In this document: positions 6,552-13,792 of the stretch, piece after piece
How positions within the stretch are numbered: position 1 is the stretch's first letter
Layout: the number at the start of each line of letters is the position of its first letter
NCBI GenBank assembly: GCA_018383195.1
Contig: JAGZOP010000032.1
Span: 1 to 24,523, forward strand
Direction: 5' to 3'
DNA length: 24,523 bases
Source of the DNA: Clostridiaceae bacterium
Lineage (GTDB): Bacteria; Bacillota; Clostridia; Oscillospirales; Butyricicoccaceae
Made by a program: the position numbers and the translations under genes
Notes under the pieces: generated by a model
What the model was told of the DNA's origin: nothing
The model's database searches: none
What the model saw: only the letters and a program-made list of their open reading frames with translations

Positions 6552-7829
6552 ATGTTGGACATTAAATTTATCCGAGAAAATACGGCAAAGTGCAAAGAAC
6601 GTCTGGCACTGCGCGGCACAAATTATGATGAGGCGATTGATCAGGCGCTGGCACTGGATGATAAGCGTAAGGCGATTATTGGCGAAGTAGAGTCGCTGAA
6701 AGCACAGCAGAACAAGGTTTCCAAGCAGATTCCGCAGATGAAAAAGGCAGGGGAGGATACCACTGCAATCATGGCGGAAATGAAGGAAATTTCGGCAAAG
6801 GTAAAGGAACTGGACGCAGGACGTACCGAGGTGGAAGCACAGCTCAGAGAAACCCTGCTCGGCATTCCAAATGTTCCGGCAGATCGGGTTCCGGCTGGTG
6901 CAGATGATACCTGCAATCCGGAGATTCGCCGCTGGGGCGAGCCGAAGGTTTTTGACTATGAGCCGAAGGCACATTGGGATATCGGTGCAGACAAGGGCAT
7001 TTTGCTGCCTGAGGTTGCAGGCAAGGTCACGGGTTCCCGTTTCCATTTTTACCGCGGCATGGGCGCGCGTCTGGAGCGTGCGGTGATCAACTTTTTCCTC
7101 AATACGCATACCGATGCAGAGGGTGGCTATACCGAGATTCTGCCTCCGTTTATTGCAAACGGTGCATCGATGACCGGTACCGGTCAGTTGCCGAAGTTTT
7201 CCGAGCAGATGTATCAGCTCGGCCGTGAGGATTCCGACCTATATCTGATCCCGACCGCTGAGGTACCGGTGACCAATATGTTCCGCGATGAAATCATCCC
7301 CGCCGATCAGCTGCCGGTTCGTTATGCGGCATATTCGGCATGCTTCCGCCGGGAGGCGGGTGCAGCAGGCCGTGATGCACGCGGTTTGATCCGTCAGCAT
7401 CAGTTCAACAAGGTTGAGTTGGTCAACTTTACAGCGCCCGAGGATTCTTGGAATCAGCTTGAAAACCTGACCCATGAGGCAGAGCGTGTGCTGCAGGGAT
7501 TGGGGCTGCCGTATCGTGTTGTTGCGCTGTGTACCGGCGATGTCGGCTTCTCTTCGGCATGCACCTATGACATCGAGGTCTGGATGCCGTCTTATGGTCG
7601 TTATGTGGAAATTTCGTCCTGCTCGAACTTCCTTGACTATCAGGCGCGCCGTGCAAATATCCGCTGCCGCAATGCGGAAGGCAAGCCGGTTTATGCACAT
7701 ACGCTGAATGGTTCGGGTGTTGCAGTCGGCCGTACCGTGGCTGCAATTCTGGAGAATTATCAGAATGCAGACGGCTCGGTTACCATTCCGGAAGCATTGC
7801 GTGCATTCATGGGCTGCGACAAAATTTAA
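6552..7829 (+). CDS. serS: Seryl-tRNA synthetase
   Basis: SerS is a class II aminoacyl-tRNA synthetase that charges tRNA-Ser, and tRNA-Sec where present, in the cytoplasm. The 425-aa protein has the N-terminal antiparallel coiled-coil arm that grips the long variable arm of the tRNA (about residues 28-105). The catalytic domain includes TGTGQLPKF (208-216), the motif 2 loop FRREAGAAGRDARG with downstream RQHQFNKVE (265-288), and the motif 3 region HTLNGSGVAVGRTVAAILENYQ (about 383-404). The start is supported by AGGGAG upstream. There are only 33 bp between the preceding gene and serS, so there is no room for a T-box, unlike many Firmicute serS genes. A strong terminator and a parS site follow. 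Confidence 0.97.
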   Translation: MLDIKFIRENTAKCKERLALRGTNYDEAIDQALALDDKRKAIIGEVESLKAQQNKVSKQIPQMKKAGEDTTAIMAEMKEISAKVKELDAGRTEVEAQLRETLLGIPNVPADRVPAGADDTCNPEIRRWGEPKVFDYEPKAHWDIGADKGILLPEVAGKVTGSRFHFYRGMGARLERAVINFFLNTHTDAEGGYTEILPPFIANGASMTGTGQLPKFSEQMYQLGREDSDLYLIPTAEVPVTNMFRDEIIPADQLPVRYAAYSACFRREAGAAGRDARGLIRQHQFNKVELVNFTAPEDSWNQLENLTHEAERVLQGLGLPYRVVALCTGDVGFSSACTYDIEVWMPSYGRYVEISSCSNFLDYQARRANIRCRNAEGKPVYAHTLNGSGVAVGRTVAAILENYQNADGSVTIPEALRAFMGCDKI

Positions 7830-7846
7830 TTTCAGCCAGCAAGATA

Positions 7847-7882
7847 AAAAGAGACTGCTCTCAGATGAGCAGTCTCTTTTTT
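7847..7882 (+). terminator. Terminator after serS
   Basis: The arms AAAAGAGACTGCTC (7847-7860) and GAGCAGTCTCTTTT (7867-7880) pair perfectly around the loop TCAGAT, with T continuing to 7882. It ends the parA-parB-coiled-coil-serS transcript. parS site 4 starts at the next base. Confidence 0.93.
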
Positions 7883-7898
7883 CGTTTCACGTGAAACA
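7883..7898. other. parS site 4 (one mismatch)
   Basis: CGTTTCACGTGAAACA differs from the consensus only at its first base. It directly abuts the serS terminator and precedes the promoter of the next gene. Confidence 0.88.
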
Positions 7899-7909
7899 AT
7901 TTGTTTCTC

Positions 7910-7939
7910 TTGAATAACATGGGGGAGATGTCGTATAAT
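7910..7939 (+). promoter_or_regulatory. Sigma-A promoter of the DUF4261-like gene
   Basis: TTGAAT at 7910-7915 and TATAAT at 7934-7939 are separated by 18 nt and lie upstream of the start at 7967. The parS site ends 12 bp before the -35. Confidence 0.75.
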
Positions 7940-7966
7940 GAATAGAAAAGAAGAGGGGTGTCTCTC

Positions 7967-8761
7967 ATGGAAACAATGGAGATGCAGGCGCCTGTTTTTG
8001 AGGCGCTGCTGCTGTTTCATAAAGAACCGGCTGCTTTGGAATCGGAACTAATCCGGCAGGCTCTGGCGGAGAAATTTAACGGCGCGGACTTTACAGAAGG
8101 TCGTTATCTGCTGCATGCATTTGATGCTGCGGTACAGATTGGCGCACCGGCACCGTTCGATCATACCATGGTTTCGGATTTTATCCGCGGACAAATGTGG
8201 AATGTCAAGGATGCAAATGGGCTGCTGAGCAGCTGCACATATGCAGTACGCCTTGCAGATGACAATGCGCTTACCATGGAATATAAGCAGCGCGGCAAGA
8301 TGCTGACCCAGCTTATCGAAGCCGGGTTGGCACTCTATCCCGACAGTGCGGCTGTTTATGTACCTGCCTCGGGCAGGCTGATGACTGCCGCGCAGGTACG
8401 GGAAAACCCGGCGCGTGGCGGGGACCGATTTTTATATTTATGTGTCAATACGCGCCTGTTCAGCATCAGTGGGACAAGCAGTGATATGATGGTAGATACG
8501 GTAGGGTTGTATCTTCTTGGACTGCCGGATATCCAGTACCATTTCCATAGCCTGAATCCTAACAAGGTGATGAAGCATGCGTATAGTGTGGCGTCGCTGC
8601 TGTATTCGGTGGGCGCGGTGATGAAGAGCGGCGAGACCATCGATGGGATGGACAATTATGGCATCAGTCCGGAAATCCGCTGGCCGTTCCAGTATGAGCA
8701 GGCGCTCATTGAGCCGCCGCGTGTAGTCATGGCGATTACAGCAGGGGAATATGCAGTTTAA
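7967..8761 (+). CDS. DUF4261-like protein of unknown function
   Basis: This is a 264-aa soluble protein with no signal peptide or membrane segment. The C-terminal part (GLYLLGLPDIQYHFHSLNPNKVMKHAYSVASLLY, then GETIDGM) resembles the DUF4261 domain as I remember it; no function is established. The ATG at 7967 is preferred over an in-frame GTG at 7958, because AAGAGGGG (7951-7958) runs into that GTG but is well spaced from 7967. It has its own promoter (7910-7939) and a terminator directly after the stop, so it is monocistronic. A divergently related family with the same fold is possible. Confidence 0.75.
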   Translation: METMEMQAPVFEALLLFHKEPAALESELIRQALAEKFNGADFTEGRYLLHAFDAAVQIGAPAPFDHTMVSDFIRGQMWNVKDANGLLSSCTYAVRLADDNALTMEYKQRGKMLTQLIEAGLALYPDSAAVYVPASGRLMTAAQVRENPARGGDRFLYLCVNTRLFSISGTSSDMMVDTVGLYLLGLPDIQYHFHSLNPNKVMKHAYSVASLLYSVGAVMKSGETIDGMDNYGISPEIRWPFQYEQALIEPPRVVMAITAGEYAV

Positions 8762-8792
8762 AAAAGAAGGACGCTTTGCGTCCTTCTTTTTT
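8760..8792. terminator. Bidirectional terminator between convergent genes
   Basis: AAAAAAGAAGGACGC pairs with GCGTCCTTCTTTTTT around a TTT loop (8775-8777). The A run on the left and T run on the right let it serve both the plus gene ending at 8761 and the minus operon ending at 8791. Confidence 0.93.
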
Positions 8793-9321
8793 AATCCAGA
8801 AAATCCTCTGACCGCAGACCGATATGGGAATAGAGATGCGCGAGGGTATTCCATGTATCCGCATTCAGACGGCCGGTGACCGGCAAACCGCAGGATTGCT
8901 GAAGCTGCCGGATCGCACGTTCGGTGGCATCGTCATAGATTCCGGTATAAGGGATGGGAAGCAAAGCCGGATACTGTGCAGAAAGGCCGTTTAACATTGC
9001 CTGCAGAATATATAGAAATCTTCCATGATCCCCGGGCGCGACAATTTGCAGAGCACTGGGGAATACGCGCACTGCGAGCGGGATTGCGGTGCGGCTGCGT
9101 ACGAGATTGGCTTCCTGCACGATACGATCCCAAGTGGAAAGATCTGCTTTCCCGGTGACTGGCAATCCAAAATGGCGCTGAAAACGCTGTACCGCATGTT
9201 CGGTCGCATCATCATAAACCCCGCTGACCTTGGGCAGAGGTTCCCCCAGCGCAGCCTGTACGACACGCAGGTCCTGCTGCAATCCACGCACATGGGCGCG
9301 GCGCTGCTCTTGTGTATACAT
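8791..9321 (-). CDS. Protein with two peptidoglycan-binding domains
   Basis: The 176-aa protein consists almost entirely of two PG_binding_1-type helical repeats (about residues 8-75 and 88-163). Each has the pattern GxYDDATExAxxxxQxxxGLPVTGxxxxxTWxxI, with GVYDDATEHAVQRFQ in the first and GIYDDATERAIRQLQ in the second. There is no signal peptide, transmembrane segment or catalytic domain. It is the last gene of a minus-strand operon. GGAAGGAGG overlaps the stop region of the upstream gene, and the gap is only 5 nt. A role in binding cortex or cell wall, possibly during sporulation, is inferred from the operon partner. Confidence 0.88.
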   Translation of the reverse strand: MYTQEQRRAHVRGLQQDLRVVQAALGEPLPKVSGVYDDATEHAVQRFQRHFGLPVTGKADLSTWDRIVQEANLVRSRTAIPLAVRVFPSALQIVAPGDHGRFLYILQAMLNGLSAQYPALLPIPYTGIYDDATERAIRQLQQSCGLPVTGRLNADTWNTLAHLYSHIGLRSEDFLD

Positions 9322-9326
9322 GGCTG

Positions 9327-10730
9327 TCAGCCTCCTTCCGTTTGCAGCACATAGCCGGGGAATTGCTGTTCTGCAGTTTGTGCGCTATGGATTGCAGTTT
9401 CATAACGGTTTGCGAGGACATCCCATGTAACCGGACCGATGGTACCGGTCGGCGGAATCCCAAACAGGTTTTGTGCGGCAAGGACTGCTTCACGGGTGCG
9501 TTCGCCGAAATATCCGGTCACCGGGATTTGTGGGATTTCAGGATAGACCTGTGACAGGAATGAAAGAAATGTCTGCGCTTGCTCTACATCTGCACCGGAC
9601 ATGCCTTCCACCATCAGCCGCCCGGGGAAAACCGGTATGCCCTCAGGGGTTGTCAGATTGGGATTGGACTGTACAATGGAAAGGTAGGCAGAATAGAGCG
9701 CATCCCAAGTTTGTTCGCCGACAATGCCATCTGCGGGGAGTCCGAACAGTTTTTGCGCGGCAATGACTGCGGATTCAGTCTGCGGACCGAAAAAGCCGTC
9801 ATCGGTGAGTTCCGGAATTTCTGCATAATAGGCGCCCAGAACTTTGAGATAATACTGCATTAGTTTGACTTCATTGCCGCGGTCACCCTGCCGCAGCACC
9901 CCCGGATAAATGGGGCTGACATCCTGCAATGAGATGCCCTCGCTGTTGAGTTCGGCAAGACGCTTGATCCCGGTATATAAATAGGCAATTCGGTACCAGG
10001 TACCCGAACCGACAATCCCATCAGGGGTTAAGCCAAAGGTTTGCTGGAATACTTTGACCGCATCCTCAGTTGAGCGGGAGAAGATGCCGTCTACGGGATA
10101 GATTTTCGGAATCAGGGGATAGTTGCTGGAAATCCGGTTGAGCCGCAGCTGAATCGTGCGGACATCATCGCCCGTGTTCCCCAGACGTAAGGCGGTTCCT
10201 GGATAGGTGCCGATATTGGGGGCAACCGGTGTATCTCGGACAATGTTCAGATTATTTCCATAGAAGTGCGTTAAAATTTCATAGGGGGTCATGCCCTGTT
10301 CGGCGAGCGGGACGGTTCCCCATTGGCTGAGCCCTTCGCAGGTCACGGTGGTGCCGTTGCAGTATTGAGCGAACAGCGGTTCAACCGAACCGGGACGCAC
10401 CAGATAATCGGTGAACAGTTCGTCTGCGATGCGTGAAATATTATCGAAAATATCGCGGTCGTGGACGTAAGCCTGGTCAAAGGCGGTGGAGTTTGTGATG
10501 TCGAAATCATACCCTTGAGAGCGGTACCATTCGGTATAAACCCGGTTGAGGGCAAAGGAAATCTGCGCATACATATTGGCGCGGATTGCGTTTTCGGGCC
10601 ATGTGGGATAGATTTCCGATGACGCAACATTTTTGATATAGTCCGGAAAGGGGACGGTCACATTGCGCGCATTGGAATCCGGACGCCCCAGATGCACGGT
10701 GATTGTTTCGGGGATATAAGGCAGAGCCAA
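9327..10730 (-). CDS. SpoIID/LytB-like protein with three peptidoglycan-binding domains
   Basis: The 467-aa protein starts with a SpoIID-like domain (about 1-160): PFPDYIKNVASSEIYPTWPENAIRANMYAQ matches the family pattern around the catalytic glutamate (candidate E39), and GLSQWG (133-138) followed by MTPYEILTHFYG matches its C-terminal part. SpoIID enzymes are lytic transglycosylases that cut denuded glycan strands. Three PG_binding_1 repeats follow (about 176-250, 276-350 and 369-443). The protein lacks a signal peptide. The start is a TTG directly after the upstream TGA, with AGAGGAG placed 9 nt before it inside the upstream gene. Operon position and domains suggest spore or cell-wall remodelling. 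The export route is unclear. Confidence 0.87.
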   Translation of the reverse strand: MALPYIPETITVHLGRPDSNARNVTVPFPDYIKNVASSEIYPTWPENAIRANMYAQISFALNRVYTEWYRSQGYDFDITNSTAFDQAYVHDRDIFDNISRIADELFTDYLVRPGSVEPLFAQYCNGTTVTCEGLSQWGTVPLAEQGMTPYEILTHFYGNNLNIVRDTPVAPNIGTYPGTALRLGNTGDDVRTIQLRLNRISSNYPLIPKIYPVDGIFSRSTEDAVKVFQQTFGLTPDGIVGSGTWYRIAYLYTGIKRLAELNSEGISLQDVSPIYPGVLRQGDRGNEVKLMQYYLKVLGAYYAEIPELTDDGFFGPQTESAVIAAQKLFGLPADGIVGEQTWDALYSAYLSIVQSNPNLTTPEGIPVFPGRLMVEGMSGADVEQAQTFLSFLSQVYPEIPQIPVTGYFGERTREAVLAAQNLFGIPPTGTIGPVTWDVLANRYETAIHSAQTAEQQFPGYVLQTEGG

Positions 10731-11153
10731 TCAGGTCAACTCCTCTGTATTCAGACTGTGTTCGGGCAGCGGGCGCTGCATAGATGGCGCGGGAACAGAT
10801 TGAAATTCCTCAAGCGGTATTAAGTATACCGGAAGAGTTGCGACAACATCGGCGAAAACAGTCAGGTCTCTGGTAGAAACCGGCTGATAGCCATCCAGAT
10901 TTACGGTAACCGCATAGCGGGCATATGGATTGCTGCTGCCGGGGGATAAGGAGTTGCCGAGCGGTGGAGCAGGGAGGGGCAGCATTGCGGTTTGCCCGGA
11001 ACGGTTGGTGCGGGTGGTATACAGCAGTTCGGAATCACCGTTTTCATTTACCGAAGAAACGGTGACCAGCGCATTTTCCAGCGGTACGGCATTTTGAGCA
11101 GTTGTCACTGCAACAACCAGGTATCCGGTCGCGGTATTGCGGGAATCCGGCAT
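10731..11153 (-). CDS. Carboxypeptidase-regulatory/CnaB-like beta-sandwich protein
   Basis: The 140-aa protein has an immunoglobulin-like, transthyretin-type pattern: GYLVVAVTTAQNAVPLENALVTVSS..., then a TNRSGQTAMLPLP turn and YAVTVNLDGYQPVSTRDLTVFADVVATLPVYLIPL. Such domains usually act as structural or surface modules. It has no signal peptide and no LPXTG sorting motif. It is the first gene of the minus operon with the SpoIID-like and peptidoglycan-binding genes. TAGGAGTG sits 8 nt upstream of the ATG, and its stop directly abuts the TTG of the next gene. The exact family name is uncertain. Confidence 0.8.
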   Translation of the reverse strand: MPDSRNTATGYLVVAVTTAQNAVPLENALVTVSSVNENGDSELLYTTRTNRSGQTAMLPLPAPPLGNSLSPGSSNPYARYAVTVNLDGYQPVSTRDLTVFADVVATLPVYLIPLEEFQSVPAPSMQRPLPEHSLNTEELT

Positions 11154-11186
11154 GAAAAATCACTCCTATTCAAAAACAAGTATCCG

Positions 11187-11215
11187 TTGCGTTTCTGGTG
11201 CAAGCCTTTTATAAT
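11187..11215 (+). promoter_or_regulatory. Sigma-A promoter of the UPF0303 gene
   Basis: TTGCGT (11187-11192), a 17-nt spacer and TATAAT (11210-11215) are followed by the start at 11284. The promoter lies within the 130-bp divergent region shared with the minus operon, for which no clear sigma-A promoter was found. Confidence 0.8.
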
Positions 11216-11283
11216 AAAAAGAAAGAAAGCCGATTCAGGTTTCTGCATGAAGAAGAACAGGTTGATAGAAAGGGGATAACAAA

Positions 11284-11769
11284 ATGGATCATAAGACAAT
11301 TATTGATTCCTGCGTGATTCAGGAAGAACGTTTTCAGTTCTCTTCCTTCAGCAGAGAAGATGCACTCGACTTCGGGATGCTGCTCTGCGAAATTGCAAGA
11401 CGCTATCAGCAGGGGGTTGCCATTGTCATTGAAATCAATGGTTTGCGTGTATTCCAGCATGTAGCGGAAGGTGCAGGACGGCATAACGTCGAATGGCTGG
11501 GGCGTAAGATCAATACGGTCAATCAGTTTGGGAGATCCTCACTGCACACTTGGGCAAAGTTTGAGCAGGATGGCATCACCATGGAAGAAGAGCGGTTGGA
11601 CCCGGCGCGGTTTGCAATGTGCGGCGGCGGATTCCCGCTCAATGTGCGCGGTGTCGGTCAGGTCGGCGTTATTGCGGTTTCCGGCCTGCCGCATCTGGAC
11701 GATCATCAGGTTATCGTCGATGCATTGACCGAATGGTTTTCAAAAAAGCATGAAAAATGTTTCACGTGA
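11284..11769 (+). CDS. UPF0303/HbpS-like heme-degrading-domain protein
   Basis: The 161-aa cytoplasmic protein has the HbpS/GlcG-type fold (PF03928, often named heme-degrading domain). The typical features are DALDFGMLLCEIARR near the N-terminus, a central NRxSLHTWAKFE-like stretch (FGRSSLHTWAKFE), and the C-terminal FPLNVRGVGQVGVIAVSGLPHLDDHQVIVDAL, the strongest signature. The biochemical role of UPF0303 proteins is poorly defined; heme or flavin-related binding is reported for relatives only. The start is supported by GAAAGGGG at 11268-11275. It is monocistronic with its own promoter. Its last codons and stop are part of parS site 5. Confidence 0.88.
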   Translation: MDHKTIIDSCVIQEERFQFSSFSREDALDFGMLLCEIARRYQQGVAIVIEINGLRVFQHVAEGAGRHNVEWLGRKINTVNQFGRSSLHTWAKFEQDGITMEEERLDPARFAMCGGGFPLNVRGVGQVGVIAVSGLPHLDDHQVIVDALTEWFSKKHEKCFT

Positions 11770-11773
11770 AACG
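11758..11773. other. parS site 5 (one mismatch), overlapping a stop codon
   Basis: TGTTTCACGTGAAACG differs from the consensus only at its last base. The TGA at 11767-11769 that ends the UPF0303 gene is inside the site, and the downstream terminator stem begins at its last base. Confidence 0.87.
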
Positions 11774-11810
11774 GAGCCTTCTCAGAAAAGGGGAAGGCTC
11801 CTTCTTTTTT
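11773..11810 (+). terminator. Terminator of the UPF0303 gene
   Basis: GGAGCCTTCTC (11773-11783) pairs with GGGAAGGCTCC (11791-11801), with one G-U pair, and is followed by a T-rich run to 11810. Confidence 0.9.
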
Positions 11811-11820
11811 ATATTATGTG

Positions 11821-12306
11821 TCACGCGAGCGAAACATGATATTTTTTGAACCATCGGTCCATTTGAATCAGATAGGCAAATACCTGCGGTCCGCGCATGA
11901 GCTGTCCATACCATGGTTCAGGCATGGAATCCGGATCTGCAAGCAGAGCTTCGATGGCATCGGTACGGAATAGCTGCGGAATCATGGAGCGGTCATCCTG
12001 CAAGATCTGCCGCACATAAGAGGAAGTCAATTCGGTATATACCGGGGAAAAGGTTTTGGGGTAAGGCGATTTTTTCCGCCAAACAATCTCATGGGGCAGG
12101 TCGTGTTCAAATGCCTTGCGCAAAATCCCTTTTTCGCGTCCATCCCATGCCTTGAGATGCCAAGGCATATTGTATGCGTATTCTACGATGCGATGGTCGC
12201 AGAAGGGGACGCGCACTTCAAGTCCGGAATACATACTCATGCGGTCCTTGCGATCGCGCAGGGTTGCAAAAGGATTCCGGCTGGTTTGACAACAGAACCC
12301 TGTATT
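11821..12306 (-). pseudogene. asnB: C-terminal remnant of asparagine synthetase B (asnB)
   Basis: Asparagine synthetase B normally has about 600 residues: an N-terminal glutaminase domain starting with a catalytic Cys, then a synthetase domain. Only the last ~150 residues remain. The conserved LRDRKDRMSMYSGLEVRV block and VPFCDHRIVEYAYN are followed by GREKGILRKAF, WRKKSPYPKT and the C-terminal GPQVFAYLIQMDRW. An apparent start lies at 12240, but homology continues upstream through F-A-T-L-R-D-R-K-D-R to about 12270. It then degenerates into unrelated residues and a stop (TAA, 12307-12309 on the minus strand). The glutaminase domain and ATP-binding loop are missing, so the gene is broken. The break lies just upstream of the efflux-operon promoter. 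Confidence 0.88.
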
Positions 12307-12348
12307 TTAGGGATTTGAAACAAATTTGTGAACAAATTTTTGTGAGGG

Positions 12349-12377
12349 TTGACAACAAAAAAACACAGACGTATAAT
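12349..12377 (+). promoter_or_regulatory. Full-consensus promoter of the RND efflux operon
   Basis: A perfect TTGACA (12349-12354), 17-nt spacer and perfect TATAAT (12372-12377) form an ideal sigma-A promoter, starting transcription near 12384. An A/T-rich stretch with the palindrome ACAAATTTGT (12320-12329) precedes it and may act as an UP element. Such a strong promoter suits a gene tightly held by a repressor. Confidence 0.93.
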
Positions 12378-12388
12378 GAAGCAAATTG

Positions 12389-12408
12389 CCGACCGACCGG
12401 ACGGTCGG
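12389..12408. promoter_or_regulatory. Putative TetR-family operator
   Basis: The near-perfect palindrome CCGACCG-ACCGGA-CGGTCGG (18 of 20 positions symmetric) lies 11 bp downstream of the -10, over the start of transcription. Its sequence type (GACCG/CGGTC) is common for TetR-family regulators, and the operon's last gene encodes one. Confidence 0.85.
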
Positions 12409-12475
12409 AAACGAAAATCCGCTGCCGCTTATAAAGTGTGCGGAAACGGTTTGAATCCCTGAGGTGGAGGTTTTC

Positions 12476-13780
12476 ATGAAAAAACAAGTGATCAGTGCAG
12501 TGATGGCAGCGGCGCTTACAGCGGGAGCCTGTGCCCCCGCGCGGGCAGTGGGTGCAGTACAGGCAGCCGGAGGAATGAGCGGTATGGCGGCGATGCTGCT
12601 TGCCGGTCAAGCGGTTTCTGATGCGGCTGGCGCACCGTCTGCACCGCCGGAACAGACAGTCCATACCATCGGTCTGGTTGGATTGGAGCGCACTGTGCGC
12701 GAAAAGAATCCAACCCTCAAATCCCTCAAAAAAATGGTAGCAAGTCTCAATTCGATGTCCGCGCCGACACAGGATGCGGGACAGATTCAAAATGCAATCG
12801 CCGGATATCGCGCTTTGGTGCAGTCTTTGGAAGACGCATGCAAGGGATTAAATGAGAACGATCCGCTGTATATCACCTATCAGGCGCAGATTCGCGTGCT
12901 TCAGGCAAACATCGCCAGTCTGGAAGGAACGCTTGTCGGCCTGCCAATCATTGGGCAGGCGACCAAGGATGCTTATGAGGAAGCGGCGTACAGCCTTGAA
13001 AAGCAGGCGGCAAACGTGGAAAAACAGTTGTGTGCGGGTGCGGAAAGTATGCTCATTGGACTGGTCAGCCTTGCAAGTACGCAGGAAACCATGGAGCGGA
13101 AACTGGATAACCTCGACCGCAATCTCACAGTGATGAAACTCCAGCTTGACCGCGGGATGATCAGCTCCTTGACCTATGAAAACATGAAAACCACACGGGA
13201 TCAGCTTGCTGCCCAAATCGGCACCTTGCGGGTACAGCGTGAGAGTATGTCGGGCAGTCTGGCGTTGATGTGCGGCTATGGCGCGGATACGGTTGTAGAA
13301 CCGTCTGCTTTACCCACAGTTTCTGCGCGGGAACTCAGCGGCATGAATTATGAAGCAGATCTCAAAAAGGGAATGGAACTGAGCTATACCCGCTGGCAGA
13401 AAGCGGACGCAGTACGCGAAGCTGCAAACAAGAAGGATGACAACGTCAGCGGCACCGAGCAGAGCTATCAGGCGGCAAAGAAGGAGCTTGCTGCGGCAGA
13501 AGAAAGCCTGACTGCAAGCTTTAGGCAGAGCTACGACGCGGTTGCCGATGCGCAGACCAAACTGAAAGCGGCTGAATTTGCCGCACAAAAAGCACAGGCT
13601 GACTTGGAGGTCAGCCGGGTCAAATATGAAAACGGCACAATTTCTCAGCTTGCCTATCAGCAGGCGCAAGACGATGCGGCAGATGCAAAGGACAGCGTTG
13701 CAAGCGCAGAGATCAGCCTGCTTTCGGCATACCGAACCTATCAGTGGGCGTGCAAGGGCTTGATTCAAACAGGGGAATAA
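12476..13780 (+). CDS. TolC-like efflux protein, first copy
   Basis: The 434-aa secreted protein has a Sec-type signal peptide (MKKQVISAVMAAALTAGACAPARA) and long helical, coiled-coil-rich segments with the TolC/OEP pattern: a TVREKNPTLKSL start, an LDRGMISSLTYENMKTTRDQL repeat, and the C-terminal VKYENGTISQLAYQQAQDD...SAYRTYQWACKGL repeat. In diderms TolC forms the outer-membrane exit duct; in a presumed monoderm this role is unclear. The ATG at 12476 is preferred over an in-frame GTG at 12464, since GAGGTGGAGG (12461-12470) covers the GTG and is correctly spaced for the ATG. It is followed 12 bp later by a paralog and shares LCGYGAD-x-VE-x-S-x-LP-x-V with it. It is the first gene of the operon. 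Confidence 0.87.
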   Translation: MKKQVISAVMAAALTAGACAPARAVGAVQAAGGMSGMAAMLLAGQAVSDAAGAPSAPPEQTVHTIGLVGLERTVREKNPTLKSLKKMVASLNSMSAPTQDAGQIQNAIAGYRALVQSLEDACKGLNENDPLYITYQAQIRVLQANIASLEGTLVGLPIIGQATKDAYEEAAYSLEKQAANVEKQLCAGAESMLIGLVSLASTQETMERKLDNLDRNLTVMKLQLDRGMISSLTYENMKTTRDQLAAQIGTLRVQRESMSGSLALMCGYGADTVVEPSALPTVSARELSGMNYEADLKKGMELSYTRWQKADAVREAANKKDDNVSGTEQSYQAAKKELAAAEESLTASFRQSYDAVADAQTKLKAAEFAAQKAQADLEVSRVKYENGTISQLAYQQAQDDAADAKDSVASAEISLLSAYRTYQWACKGLIQTGE

Positions 13781-13792
13781 GGAGGAACTTTT

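Noticed and set aside
5634..7109. 491-codon open frame on the minus strand
   Set aside because: It lies opposite parB, the coiled-coil gene and serS, has low-complexity Cys/Leu/Phe-rich composition and no ribosome-binding site; it is a shadow of the real genes.
7958..7966. Upstream GTG start for the DUF4261-like gene
   Set aside because: The ribosome-binding site runs into this GTG; the ATG at 7967 has proper spacing.
12464..12475. Upstream GTG start for the first TolC-like gene
   Set aside because: The GTG is inside GAGGTGGAGG, the ribosome-binding site for the ATG at 12476, which also gives a clean signal peptide.
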